This document shows, piece after piece, positions 1-12,319 of a stretch of DNA of 64,000 nucleotides. Below the pieces are notes generated by a model. It searched no databases. It saw nothing but the letters and a program-made list of their open reading frames with translations, and was not told the origin of the DNA. The DNA comes from Cynocephalus volans. Lineage: Eukaryota; Chordata; Mammalia; Dermoptera; Cynocephalidae. Location of the stretch: contig NC_084467.1 in NCBI RefSeq assembly GCF_027409185.1, positions 15,490,501 through 15,554,500 of the forward strand, in the 5' to 3' direction. Made by a program: the position numbers and the translations under genes. The number at the start of each line of letters is the position of its first letter. Within the stretch, counting starts at the first letter, position 1.

Positions 1-639
1 CCCTGCAAGTCCTTGTGGTCAGACTTCTGGATGGACAGAAGCTCAGGTTTCTGGAAGGTTCCACCTGTTCTCATTCTCCTCTGCTCTGTGTCCACCTTTT
101 CTTCCTGACTGCTGGTCTCAAGGACCAGCTGCAGCCCCTGGCCCACCTCCTGATATTTGGCTGCAGAACCACAGAGGTGGTAGCTACACTGGGACAACGG
201 CTTCCCATAGAACTCTCCAGAAGCTCCCCTTTGCCATCTCCCTCCAATAGCTGTAGACAGTTTCTCAGATTTCCCTGCAAGCTCCCATTTGTCCCCCTGC
301 CCAGTGCTGTAGAGACCTAGCAGTGACTCTTCTCTGATCCTCTGCCTCCCTCTTCTGGACGTTCGTGTCCCCAGCTCCTCTGGCAGGTGCTGAGGTCTGT
401 TTCCCACAATAAATCACTGTCCTTTCAGGCTCATTGTGGCTCTGCTTCTCTCACTGAGTCTTGACTGATGCGTGTAGTAAGGGCTGTGAGATCCACGTGC
501 TGTGACAGCATGTGGCAGGGAGTCCTCGACTAGTGTGGGGACGGGAGAAGGTTTTCTCAGGGAGAGACATTCTACCTGAGGTTGAGGGGTATTTGGGGGT
601 TACCTAGGTGAGCGTTTTCTCTGCACTGGCTCCTATTCC

Positions 640-1709
640 AGCCTCCTGGTGTCTCTCTCTGGATTGCAGAGACTGGAAGGCTAAACACCACACCACCCTG
701 CCCAACCCTGTCACTTTTTCTTTTAATAGATCAGTGAGGCTCAAAGTAGAATCAAGCTGAAAGTACAGAGTTCCCCTATACCTCCTCTGCCCCAAACACA
801 CAGCCTCCTCCACCGTCTGCATTCTGCTCCAGTGTGGCACATCTGCTACAGTCAGTGAGTTGACACTGACATGTCGTTATCAAAGAAAGTCCATAGTTTA
901 CAATAGGGTTCACTCTCGGTGTCGTACATTCTATGGGTTTTGAGAAACATGTCATGACACGTATCCATTCTTGCAGTATCATACTGAGTAGTTTCACTGC
1001 CCTAAAAATTCTCTGTACTTCATCTATTTACTCCTCCTTGCCTCCAAACCCCTGGTAATCCATGATCTTTTACTGCCTCCATAGTTTTACCTTTTCCAGA
1101 ATATTATATGGCCACAATCCTACGGTATGTTGCATTTTCAGACTGGCTTCTTTCACTTAGTGGTATGCCATTCAGTTTTCTTTATGTCTTTTTGTGACTT
1201 GATAACTCATTTAAAAAAATCATTGAATAGTATTCTATTGTCTGGATAGACCCCAGTTTATTTTTCCATTCACCTATTGAAGGATATCTTAGTTGCTCCC
1301 ACGTTGTGGCAATTATGAATAAAGCTGACATACAGACTTGTGTGCAAGGTTTTGGTGTGGACGTAAGTTTTCGTCTCATTTGAGTCAATGTCACAGAGCA
1401 CAATTGCTGCATCGTATGGCAAGCAGCTAATATTAAGCTTTGTAAGAAACTGTGGGTGAGATTATCCTTCGGTGTGGCTGTACCATTCGCACTCCTACCA
1501 ACAACGAGCAAGCGTTCTGCTGCTTCTCACCAGCATTTGGTGCTGTCGTGCTTTGGACATCAGACATTGTGATAGTGTGTATTGGCATCTCACAGTTTTA
1601 GTCTGCAATTCTCTCATGATGTACGATGCTGGGCATCTTTTCATGTGTTTATTTGCCATCTGTGTATGTTCTTTGGTGAGATATCTGGTCAGGCCTTTTG
1701 ACACTTAAA

Positions 1710-1741
<32 letters not shown>

Positions 1742-1770
1742 ATTATTGTTAAGTGTTAAGAATTTTTTGT
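640..1770 (-). mobile_element. Old L1 3' region, antisense
   Basis: Text such as gagatatctggtcaggcctt and cactcctaccaacaacgagc resembles antisense 3' portions of old L1M elements. It ends at a TTTA microsatellite (1,710-1,745). Boundaries are approximate. Confidence 0.55.
1710..1745. repeat. (TTTA)n microsatellite
   Basis: Seven or more TTTA units. A similar, shorter run is at 62,358-62,382. Confidence 0.9.
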
Positions 1771-2289
1771 GTATTTTTACCTGCGGTCTGCAGGGAGTTC
1801 AGGAGTTATCTGTTTGTCTTATCAGCTATGTCGTTGGAAAGTATTTTCAAAATAGCAAAGTCTTTCGAAAATAGCAAAGCAACAGAAGAATCTTTGGCAT
1901 GCTACTCTTCACACAAGAAAGAAGAGGATAAAAGAAAATATACATGCATTTACACAGTCATGTGAAAGGAAGTCATGAAGAACCAACCAGAAACTAATGA
2001 CATTGACTATTGCCTTAATCTGTTTTCTGCTGCTGTAACAGAATACCATAGACTAGGTAATTTATAAAGAAAAGAAATTTATCTGGCTTGCGGTTCTGGA
2101 GAATGGTAAGTATCACCCAGAATGTGGTCCATCTTGGTCCACGGCAGCTTGAGATACATGTGTATTCTGCTGTTGTTGGGTGAAGTATTCTATCAATGTC
2201 ATTTACACCCAGTTGATCAATGACGCTGTTCAATTCAACTACGTCCTTGCTGATTTTCTGCCTGCTGGCTCTGTTCATTACTGAGACAG

Positions 2290-2960
2290 GCGTGTTAAAA
2301 ACCCAGGCATAACAGTGGCTTCACCTATTTCTTCATCTATTTCTTCTGCAGTTCTGTCAGGTTTTGCCTCATATATTTTATGCAGTCTTATTAGGTGCAT
2401 ACACATTAAGGATTGTTATGTCTTCTTGAAGAGCTGACTACTTTATCATTATGTAAATGCCCCAATAGCAATTCCCTATCATCTCTTCCAGAAGGTAGAA
2501 GCAGAGGGAAGTTCCCTAACTCATTCTACGAGGCCAGATTTTCCCTGATACCAAAACTAGACAAAGACATCACAGGAAAAGAACATTACAGACCAGCATT
2601 TCTGTGAGTGCAGGTGCAAATTTATCCCTGATAATTTTCCTTTTCTGAAGTCTGCTTTGTCTGAAATTAATGCAGTTACTCTAGCTTTCTTTTTTTTTTT
2701 TTTTGTCTTTTTTTGTGACCGGCACTCAGCCGGTGAGTGCACTGGCCATTCCTATATAGGATCCGAACCCGCAGCAGGAGCGTCGCCGCGCTCCCAGCGC
2801 CGCACTCTCCCTAGTGCGCCACAGGCTCGGCCCATACTCTAGCTTTCTTTTGATTTATGTTAGCATTGTATATCTTTCTCCTTCTCTTTATTTTTAATCT
2901 ATATGTGTCTTTATATTTAAAGTGGGTTTCTTATAGACAACATACCTAGTCCCCTACAGC
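2290..2960 (-). mobile_element. L1 ORF2 endonuclease fragment, with an inverted patch
   Basis: Antisense L1 ORF2 endonuclease-region text flanks an approximately 117-bp plus-strand piece (2,488-2,604) from the reverse transcriptase region (EGRSRGKFPNSFYEARFSLI). The SINE at 2,693 is inserted into the right half. Confidence 0.75.
2693..2834 (-). repeat. tRNA-derived SINE (CYN-like)
   Basis: Same SINE subfamily as at 52,015, reversed, with its A tail at the left. The target duplication tactctagctttcttt appears at about 2677-2692 and 2835-2850. It sits in an L1 fragment. Confidence 0.92.
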
Positions 2961-5399
2961 TAAGTTTCTGAATGAGATTCAGGTTCTGTAAATAAGATAC
3001 AATAATATGAAGCTTCCATTAAGAACTGATTTAATGGCAGAGAGAGTTGTGGTTGGAGGGATCCATCCTGCTGGTGCTGTGCGTAGCACAGGTGTTGAAT
3101 TCTGGAGCTGCAGCTCTAGCAGAAGCTTCTTGATTTGACTATTTGGTTTCCTGATTGTGTCAGAGGCAGCAGCTCCTTCTGTGGCCTAGTCAGGAGGCTA
3201 AAGATATTAGTAGTCAAGTGAGGAATGCCTTCACTAGGGTATACAAAATTTGTTCAGTTAAACTGAACATTAAGATTAGTACATGGCCATTTGGGGGTCT
3301 TCATGCCACTGGACAGTAGGCTCAAAGGAGAGCTACTTAGTTAGAAATGAGATACAAATATGGGAAGAAGGTAGGCATGGCATTTGAATAAACAAAGGGA
3401 TGGACAGTGGAAGATGTCTGTGGCTTGCTCAGCATCTGTGTCAACTCCTTCTAGTGCACCTTCCTGCGCTGCAGAGGCTGGAGAGCTTAAAACTATGTTT
3501 CTAAGTCTTCCTTGCAGGTGAGCTTCCACCCATTTTAAGATTCTGCCTATCAAATACACTAGTTCAAGATCCGAAACCAGAACTGAGTGAGTGGGAAAAG
3601 GGGCAGGACACGAGGCACCCATGTGCTGGTGCAGACTGCAGCAGAGGAGGCACAATCCTGGGGACGGAGCTGTGACAAAAGCTTCATGATTTGATGAGCA
3701 GCTCCTCGCTGTGGCAGAAGCAGCAGTTCCCCTGAGAGACCAGGTCTGTGATGTGACTCCAGGAGTGTTTTCTGGAAACTCAGCATAGGGCCTGCCTTTC
3801 TGACACTCTCAAGGATTCTGTAACATGCTCTGCCCTTCTGTAGATATTCTTCTTCTTAAACAAGGTAGACCTCAAACCCTGACTGATATCCTAGGGGATG
3901 TTTGTTGGGGGCATTGCAGGTGGAGGAAGCGGTGTGTCCCATGGCTGTGGACAAGAAGGATGTGTGATGTTGAAGAGAGGAGAGGCCAACCAGGTGGAGC
4001 ACAGAGGGGGAGATGCAGGTAGGGAGGTCAGCAGGGGTCAGATTACTATAGGCCTCCTGGCCCTTGTGGCCCAGCCTGTGGCACTGTAATGCCATGCTTT
4101 AAAAGGTAGAGTATTGCTGATGAGCCCTTATCTTCAACAATTCCATATTCTCAAAAGAGAGATTACAGCTCAGGGCAGGTTTCGGCTAGATGTGAAGAGA
4201 ACCTTGTTTTGAGGGATGATTTTATGACTCAGAGGCAACCAGCAGCTAGTGTTGGAATGACCTTTAGAAAGAGGCCATTAGGGGGCTGGAGAGAGCAAGT
4301 CTTTAATTGTCACAGGGAGTTGGACTGAATGGCCCTTCATGGACCATGCAGCCTGGTGATTCTAGACCTCCTTTCCAGGTTGGCAGCCTTTCTCCACTGT
4401 TTTGACCTTCTGGGATTTACCAAGGGACACAAATAAATCCACCTCTTCATCTTTTCCAGGCAGCGTACTTCGTTCTGTTTTCCACTTTAAAAACTGGTGC
4501 CAAGAACGGCCATCTCACATCCACTCCACCCTGGCTAGACTGCCCCACCCCTGTTATGAATCTCTCGGCATGATCATGAATGTGGGCTTCTCCGTCATGC
4601 CTGAAATCAACAGGGCCTAGAAGAATCCCTCTTTCTACATGTCGTCCTTCAAAGGACGGCCCCAGGGATAAGCCATCTCCCATCCTTCCTTCAGCAATAA
4701 GCCAGCCCACTGCTTTTTCATAAGCTGGTACAAACCTCTGGATATTAGTATTTGTGTATCTAATCTGTCCCCCAAACAAGGAGCTCTTCAAAGTCTGGAG
4801 GATGTGTGTCTCCCTTCAGACTAAGAACCCCTTAAGAACGCAGAAGAGTTTTTCCCATCAGACGTGAACTCTCTGCATCTCATACTCCTACGTCTCCCCA
4901 CATCACCCTCCCAGGAGGTGTGAGAAACCTGTCCTTCAATGCAAAGCAAATGGAGTGTTCCAGGACACAGGGGGTGAGCAGGGAAGTCCTCTGAGAGGAA
5001 AACCTCTGGTGGACTTAAGGGGATCAAAGCAAGTCCCTCTTCCTCCCCTGAGCTGAAAGTTCACAAGGACCTTGCTATGGGCTGACAGGTGAGGTGGAGA
5101 GCTGCTGTCCTTGTCCTTCCCCTGGCACATAGCACAGGGCCAGGTGAATGGAAGGGGCTGCATGAGTGTGTGTTGAGTGAGCGAATGAAGGGATGAATGA
5201 ATGAGTGGTAAATATGTGGGTACAGAGCTCCATTCCAGACAGCAGGCAGCAGGGTAACAAGACTCATAAGCTGACCACCTGTGTCATGATTGGCTCACTG
5301 CAGGACAGAACTGATGACCAAAGTTTCTAGGGCCCAGGACCTACGTCTGAGAAGGTCCAGGGATGGTTCAGGGAAGTGTCCATTCATGACTTCTCGCAA
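2961..5399. other. Intergenic DNA, no gene seen
   Basis: Two loosely similar blocks (about 3,035-3,205 and 3,640-3,760: tgatttg with gcagcagctcctt) suggest an old LTR-type repeat. 5,120-5,210 has a short GAATGAATGA run. Open frames here are short and have no recognisable domain. Confidence 0.5.
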
Positions 5400-5560
5400 G
5401 GTTTGTGTTTGGTTTAAACCAAGAGTTTGATTCCTTGCATTAAGATGTTAAAAATCGAAACTGTGTGATTGGGGGGAGGGGGTATTGGAATGAGCTGTAC
5501 TTTCTGCACCATTTCTCTGTAAACCTAAAACTGATTTAAAAATAAAGTCCATTGCTTGTT
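5400..5560 (+). mobile_element. L1ME-like 3' end
   Basis: The stretch tttctctgtaaacctaaaac to aataaagtcc matches the usual 3' ends of old L1ME elements. Confidence 0.55.
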
Positions 5561-6029
5561 GGGGAGGGAAGAGAGATCCTCACAACAAATAGGTGCTCTG
5601 GTTAGTCCCGGCTGCCCATTCAGTCACTTCCTTAATCAACTTTCTGGGTTTATCCCAATGCAGTAAAGTTTCCTTTGGCTTCAGGATGGAATCAGGACCT
5701 TGTCCAGCCACATGTCCCTAAGGCCATCTGAGGTGAGTGGATATGGAGTCAGAGGTGGGGGAAGAACGAGTTCTATCTTTGCTGAGTGTCCTGGGGTTGT
5801 TTCTGGCTGCCCGGGAGAGACTGACCACCCTGCAACTGGGCTCCCCCTTGGCTTTGAGACATGAAGTCAGGCATCTGGATAGCCAGGACCCTCATCTGAC
5901 TCCTGTTCTATGCACCAAGGAGGCATTAATTGGGGGGGGCAGGAGTGGGGGGTGGGATGCAGGTGGAGACTTGAAACTCCTGCCCTGCAATAGGAAGAGC
6001 CAAGCCCTCTCATGTAACGAAAAAAAAAA

Positions 6030-7990
6030 AAAAAGATGCCATTCACAATAAGAACAAAAATATAGGATTCCTAGAAGAAAATCTCAAAAATATACACGAA
6101 ATATACATACATGAATTATCCAGGTCACAGCCTTATGCACTTCTCAAGACTTTGCTAATCCCTTCAGTCTAAAGGAAACCCCCGCCTCACCCCAAAAACT
6201 TAGAACCAGCAGAAAAAAATCCAGAAAAATATCTGTATGATCTTAGCGTTATGAAGGACTTTTCAAACAAGATACTGAAAGCAGATCGATAACTTTTATT
6301 ACGTAAAAGTTAAAAGCTTTGGTATAATAAAAGATGCCACACAAAGTTAAAAGAGAACTGGCAGGCTTAGTAGATATATTTGCAACATATACAAGGGTAC
6401 CTCAAAAAGTTCATGGAAATATTTGTATTATCTTTTAATTCTATTTTTCTGCAAACTTTTTGAAGTATCCTTGTGTAGCAAAAGATTGTTTTCCTTCCTC
6501 CAACTTCCTGCCTCCCAGAAGCAGACAATACAGGAGCCTCAGGAATGCACTGCCCTACCTGTCCCCTCCAACAAAGCAGAGCAGGGAAGGACCAGGACGG
6601 AGGGGAAGGCAAATGGGGCCTGAATTAGCACAGATATGAACAGATCATTTGTTAAAGTGGAAATCCAAATGGCCACAAAGAATATGCAAAAATGCTCAGC
6701 TGCATTAGCTCAATATGCAAAAATGCTAACAGCCAGAGAAAGCAAGTTATAATGATATACAATGTTATAGTCATCAGATTGGGGGGAAAATGACAAATGT
6801 GATATTATGAAGTGTTGGCTATGGTGCTGCTAGGAGTATAAACTGGTATGCCCATTAGGGAGAGAATTTTGGAAATGGCTGGTAAAATTGAAAATGCACC
6901 TGACCTATGTAGTATTCTTACTAAAAATGTTTAACCGAAAAACCATGAGGAAACAATCAGACAGATGCAAATTGAGGGGTATCCTGCAAGACAACTGGCT
7001 TGGGTTCAAAAGTGTCAATGTCATTTAAAAAAAAAAAGATTGAAGAACTTTCTAGATTAAAGGGGATTTAAAAAAAAAAGATTGAAGAACTTTCTAGATT
7101 AAAGGAGACTAAAGAGCCACAACAACTAACTGCAAAGCCTGATTCCTATTTGGATCCTGGATTAGAAAAAACAAACAAATTGGGTATAAGGGACATTATT
7201 GGGACAATAGGGGAAATTTGGATATTAGATATTTTTAATGTCCACTAGATAATAGTATTGTATCAATGTTAAATTTCTTGAGTGTTGTAGTTGTGTTGGG
7301 TTATGTAAAAGAATGTCTTGTCCTCAGATGATACGTGCCGAATTATTCAGGGATGAGTGTCTGTAAACTACCCTCCAATGTGCGAGTGTAAGACAGAAGT
7401 AAAGCAACTGCAGGAAAATGTCAGCAATTGATGAATTGAAGCGTTTATTATGGATGTTAATTGTATTAATCTTGCAACTTTTCTGTAGATCTTAAATTTT
7501 TCAAAATAAAACGCATGTAAATGTGACTATTTTATGACCCAACATTTCACATTTCAATATATACTTTAGAATAATTCGGATCTATACGTATCACTATGAA
7601 CACAGCGAACAAAATAAGTTGCAAGGTGGTAGGAAAACTGTCATTCCATTTATGTAAAACAAGAAAGAGGAAACAATGTTATACATTGTTTATGGGTACA
7701 CGCATGTCACAGGAGTCTAAAGCCTGGACTGGATACACATCAATTTTACAATCTGGTGGTTTGGGGGCAGAGAAGGGGGGAAGAATGCAAGTGGGGCAGG
7801 AGGGGGGACTATGAGTTCCATTCAATCTGTAAAGCTTTAATTCTTTTTAAAAAATCTGAAACAAAAGCAAAAGCCAATATGGACAGAAACAAAAATTAAG
7901 GAAAATGCAAATTATCCTTAACAGTGGTTATTTTGGGTGGATTATGGAGAAATTTCACTTTTAACTTTACACATTTCTAGATTTTTAAAA
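6030..7990 (+). mobile_element. Old L1 (L1M/L1ME-like) segments
   Basis: Sense ORF2 C-terminal and 3' UTR text occurs at 6,030-6,390, 6,640-6,960, 6,980-7,520 and 7,540-7,990 (for example ataaactggtatgcccatta; cagtggttattttgggtgg). The pieces may be one element plus later arrivals. A 44-base direct duplication lies at about 7,022-7,107. Confidence 0.65.
6389..6477. mobile_element. Short palindromic mariner-like MITE
   Basis: About 88 bp with roughly 24-bp inverted ends: acaagggtacctcaaaaagt at the left and, reading in from the right, acaaggatacttcaaaaagt. The size and TcMar-like ends suggest a non-autonomous mariner. Family name not known to me. Confidence 0.7.
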
Positions 7991-8339
7991 AGTTTTTCTC
8001 CCGCCCTCACCATGAGAAAGGGAAGGATTTCATAACCGTATCGTTGTCGAGGACGACACCAGTCAAACCAGGGGATGTCAATCTGAATAAACAAAGTCCC
8101 TCTAGATCAGGAGAGCCTCTGGTTAGCTGCGGGAGCTTGGGTAACCTGCCTGAATAGCACTTTCCCTTAGAGTTAATGTCTGTATTATGTGGAATAAATC
8201 ATGTATTGTGCTTAGCACAGTGCCTGGCACACAGTAAGTACCTAATAAATGTTAATTGCCAACATTACTGATCACTGTAGTTGTTGTAATTATCCTCCAT
8301 GCGGCTGCTCTGGCTTATCTATCCCTGCACTTCTGCAAT

Positions 8340-9720
8340 GTTTTTTAAATTAATTAACTTTTAATTGACGTATGATAATTATACATATTTATGGAGTACA
8401 GAGTGATATTTTGATACATGCATACAATGTGTAATGATCCAATCTGCATGTTAATAGCATATCTGTCTCTGCAAACATTTATCATTGCTTTGTGTTAAGA
8501 ACGTTTGAACTCCTCTCTTCCAGCCATTAGAAAATATACAATAAATTATTGCTAATAATAGTCACCTAGCACTACTATAGAACAGTAGAACTTATTCTTC
8601 CTATCTAGCTGTAAGTTTGTATTTGTTAATCAACCTCTCCCTAACCTCCCACCCCACTACCCTTCCCAGCCTCTAATAATCACAATTCTACTCTCTACTT
8701 CTATGAGTTCTACTTTTTTAGCTCCTATATATGAGTGAGAACATGCTGCATTTATCTTTCTGTGCCTACATTCCACTTAACATAATGTCTTCCAGGCTCA
8801 TCAACATTGCTACAAATGATGAGATTTCATTCTTTTTTTATGGCTGAGTAGTATTCTACTGAGTATATATATACTACATTTTATTTATCCGTTCATCTGT
8901 TAATCAGCCCAGGTTGATTCCATATCTTGGCTATTGTGAAGACCTGAAACTATAAAACTACTAGAAGAAAACACTTCAAGTCATTGGTCTGGGCAAAGAT
9001 TATACACAGAAGACTTCAAAAGCACAGGCAACAAAAGCAAAAATAGACAAATGGGACTACATCAAACTAAAAAGCTTCTGCACAGCAAAGGAAACAATCA
9101 ACAAAGTAAAGAGGCAACCTGCAGAATGGGAGAAAATATTTGCAAACTATTTACTCAACAAAGGATTAATACCCAGTATATACAAAGAACTCAAAAAACT
9201 CAACAGAAAAACAAAAAACAAAGACAAAAAACCCCACAATAATCTGATTAAAAACTGGGCAAATGACCTGAACAGACATTTCTCAAAAGAAGATGTACAA
9301 ATGGCAACAGGAACTTGGAAAAGTGCTCAATGTCACTTATCGTCTGGGAAATGCAAGTCAAAACCACAATGAGATATCATCTCACCCCAGTTAGAACAGC
9401 TATTACCAGATTTGATCATCACACATTGTATACATGTATTGAAATATAACTCTGTACCCCATAAATACGTACAATTGATACATTTCAATTAAAAAATAAA
9501 CTCCTTTTTTAAAAAAAAGACAAAAAATAACAAATGCTGGTGGATGCAGAGAAAAGGGAATGCATACAATTTTGGTGAGAATGTAAATTAGTACAGCCAT
9601 TATGGAAAACAGTATGTAGGTTCCTCAAAAAACTAAAAATAGAACTACCACATGATCCAGCAATCCCACTATTGGGTATTTACACAAAGGAAAGAAAATC
9701 AGCATGTTGAAGAGATACGT
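8340..9720 (-). mobile_element. L1 with 5' inversion and nested L1 end
   Basis: 8,940 to 8,340 (minus) is an L1 3' UTR to its 3' end. 8,941-9,720 (plus) is the ORF2 C-terminal part, beginning ctgaaactataaaactacta and ending just before the point where the minus segment starts. Inverted 5' part plus sense 3' part is the twin-priming structure. A separate L1 3' end (gatttgatcatcacacattg to attaaaaaataaac, about 9,412-9,510) is nested in the plus part. Confidence 0.85.
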
Positions 9721-9734
9721 GCAATGTTCTCAAT

Positions 9735-9890
9735 GGTGTGCTCACACGCTGTCTCCACTACTAAACTCCGAGCTCTTTAGGGCAAGGACCTTGCCTTATT
9801 CATCTCTGTACCCAGGACCACCAGCCCAGAGGCTGGCACTCAGTACTCAGGTACTCAGGAAATAACTTTGGAATGAATGACACCAGTGCA
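9735..9890 (+). mobile_element. L2 3' end
   Basis: gggcaaggaccttgccttat and ggctggcactcagtactcag follow the L2 3' end pattern. Similar short L2/MIR-type ends occur at about 8,100-8,290 and 43,890-44,030. Confidence 0.6.
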
Positions 9891-10099
9891 TTTCTGGCCA
9901 CTGGTCTTCACTCTCAGAACTGACTTCCAGGAGTACATTTGCTTCCCTGATGGTTCCAGTGACCCCCATTAAAGTGAGTTCCCCCCATGTGTTTTCCTCC
10001 AGCCCCAGTCCTGGGGTTTCCCATCCCCTGCTCTGTGTTCATGTTCCTGTCCCAGCCAAAACTGAGCAGCCCCCAGGGACTCAGAGACAAGATTCTTTT

Positions 10100-10273
10100 T
10101 AAAAAAAATTTTTTTTAAAGATGATTGGTAAGGGGATCTTAACCCTTGACTTGGTGTTGTCAGCACCATGCTCTCCCAAGTGAGCCAAATGGCCATCCCT
10201 TTATAGGGATCCGAACCTGTGGCCTTGGTGTTATCAGCACCACACTCTCCCGAGTGAACCATGGGCTGTCCCT
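10100..10273 (-). repeat. Dimeric tRNA-derived SINE
   Basis: On the minus strand two tRNA-like units, each with an ACACCAAG stretch and a GGTTCGGATCC or GGGTTAAGATCC box, are joined head to tail. An A-rich tail lies at the left. The flanks gagacaagattctt and gagtcgagattctt form an imperfect target duplication. Confidence 0.88.
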
Positions 10274-10279
10274 AGAGTC

Positions 10280-11280
10280 GAGATTCTTAGCATCTTGTCA
10301 GATCCTTCAGAAAGTTTGGAGCCCAGGGTCGAGGTGGGGGTTACTTCAGGCTGAAGGGATTAGCAAAGTCGTGTGAAGTGGATAAGGCTTTGATCTGGAT
10401 AATTCAGAACTCACATCCACCCCCACTGGAATGCTCTGGGTGACCTCCCAAGCCCCTTTGGCAGGACAGCGACCAGGGCTCTGGGTTTTGCTGGACTTCC
10501 TGCATCTGTGAAGGCAGTGGGGGCTGAGCTGGCCAGCCCGGCTGGGTCCAGGCAGAAGTTTCTCCTTACCACCTCCCGCCCAGTCTTTACCGCTCGCTCC
10601 CATTCACGGCTTTAAGACTCTGGAGGCCAATATTGGCAGTCTGTGCACCCCAGTGCTCTGACAGGAGGTGGGGAGCCAGCAGGGCCTGGGTCTCCAGGCT
10701 GTACCTGAGGAGGCTTCTCATGGGGGCAGGTCCTGGAGCAGGATCTGAGACCAGGTCGAAGAGGTCAGTTACAGGCCTGGGGGCTGCACAAACCCGGGAG
10801 GGGCAAACCAGCTGGAGAGGGCAGAGAAGGTGGGGTCTGGAGAGCCCAAGAGGGGTTGCAAGGAGGGGCGGGCAGGCACAGCCCCTGTTAGAGGAGTCTC
10901 CCTGGGGCTGCTGGGGTCCTTTAGCTATTGTTTGTGAAACCTTGAGAGCAGGTGCGGCTTTTAAGGAGGCCAGGCCATACCTAGAGGGAAGGTGGAGGTT
11001 ACCTGGAAGATCATTCCTAAAATTAGGGGCAAAACCGGGGCAGACTTATGAATAGGGTGAGTTAGGACTTTGTTTATCTTGATCTGAGGACTTGCTTGAA
11101 TTTCCTTTTCAAACCACGAGAAAATATTCCCCTTTGGGAAAAGGAATTTTCAGCATCTATTGAACATCCCTTAACCTTTGTGAGTAACCACTGTGTGCCA
11201 GAAACTTCAGTATACACAGAAAGAAACCAGAGATTGGTAAGATGCCATTTCTGGGCCTTATAGGGAGATTCTTTTCTCCC
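10280..11280. other. GC-rich intergenic DNA, no gene seen
   Basis: GC-rich. A 140-codon frame (10633-11055) lacks any family resemblance, splice context or conserved motif, so I do not call it. Confidence 0.5.
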
Positions 11281-11289
11281 CTTCCTCCA

Positions 11290-11290
<1 letters not shown>

Positions 11291-11332
<42 letters not shown>
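11291..11332. repeat. (CT)n microsatellite
   Basis: About 40 bases of nearly pure CT. It creates low-complexity open frames on both strands that are not genes. Confidence 0.95.
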
Positions 11333-11819
11333 TTCTCCCCTTGATTTCTGTTATAAGCAACAGAAAATGGACTAAGACACCGTGTAACGAATTTAGCATA
11401 ATATCTGTGTTTAATAAGCATTAGCTATTTCTATTATTCGTCCAACAAACATTCTTTCTAGGACTTGCTCTATACATACAGTGTACTAGGGGCTGCCAAG
11501 GACAGAGATGAAGGAGATGTCCTCAAGGATTCACAGTCTAGTTTGTTCATTCATTGACTGATTCAGTTAAGCACAATATGTATTGTGCCCTACATGGGCA
11601 CTGGAGATGTCAAAATAAAAGGCCCTGTCCCTGTCCCCAAGTTGCTCACAGTCTGGTGGGGAGACATCACCACATGTTGTGATTGGTGCTGTGATGAGGG
11701 AGAGCACAGGGTATGGGGGAGCTCAGAGCCAGGGCAGGGGGGTCTACCCAGTTCAGAGTAGGATGAGTGGTTCATCAGAAGACTCTTTGGCAGAGGGAGA
11801 GCCAGCTTCCTTGTTTCTC

Positions 11820-12250
11820 CAACTCACAACATGATCCCACCCCAGGGCCTTTGCATTTGCTCTTCTAGCTTCTTGCACTTCTTCCCTAGGATGTCCCTGT
11901 ACCCTGCCTCTTCACCTCCTTCATGGCTGTACTCAAGTGTCACCTCCTCAGCAAAACCTTTCCTGGCCACTCTATTTGAAATGGCTACTCCCACCACCAA
12001 CAGCCCCCCACCCCAAACACACACACACCCAACACTCCCATCCCTCTCCCTGCTCAATTTCCTCCGTTTATCAGCACCTGACAAACTGTGCATTTTACTT
12101 ATTGTCTGTTTCGGTCTCCTCCTACCAGGAGGCAAAGTCTGCTGCGAGGTCGGAGTTCTCGACTGTCTAGTTCATTGCTGTATCTCCAGTGTCTAGAACA
12201 GAGCCTGGCACATAATAGGTTCTCACCAAATAGTTTTTGAATAAGTGTGT
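11820..12250 (+). mobile_element. L2 3' region
   Basis: cagggcctttgcatttgctc, aagtgtcacctcctcagcaa and gagcctggcacataataggt are hallmark L2 phrases in the right order. It ends next to a GA microsatellite (12,257-12,300). Confidence 0.85.
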
Positions 12251-12254
12251 TAAG

Positions 12255-12256
<2 letters not shown>

Positions 12257-12307
<51 letters not shown>

Positions 12308-12310
12308 AAG
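12257..12310. repeat. (GA)n microsatellite
   Basis: About 50 bases of nearly pure GA directly after the L2 end. Confidence 0.95.
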
Positions 12311-12319
12311 TGTCTCAGA

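Noticed and set aside
10633-11055. 140-codon open frame on the plus strand
   Set aside because: GC-rich composition, no recognisable domain, no splice or promoter context. Low-complexity open frames of this size are expected here.
11074-11421. Open frames on both strands rich in Arg-Glu or Ser-Leu repeats
   Set aside because: They come from the (CT)n microsatellite and have no gene-like flanks. The same applies at 12,237-12,626 and 57,537-57,818.
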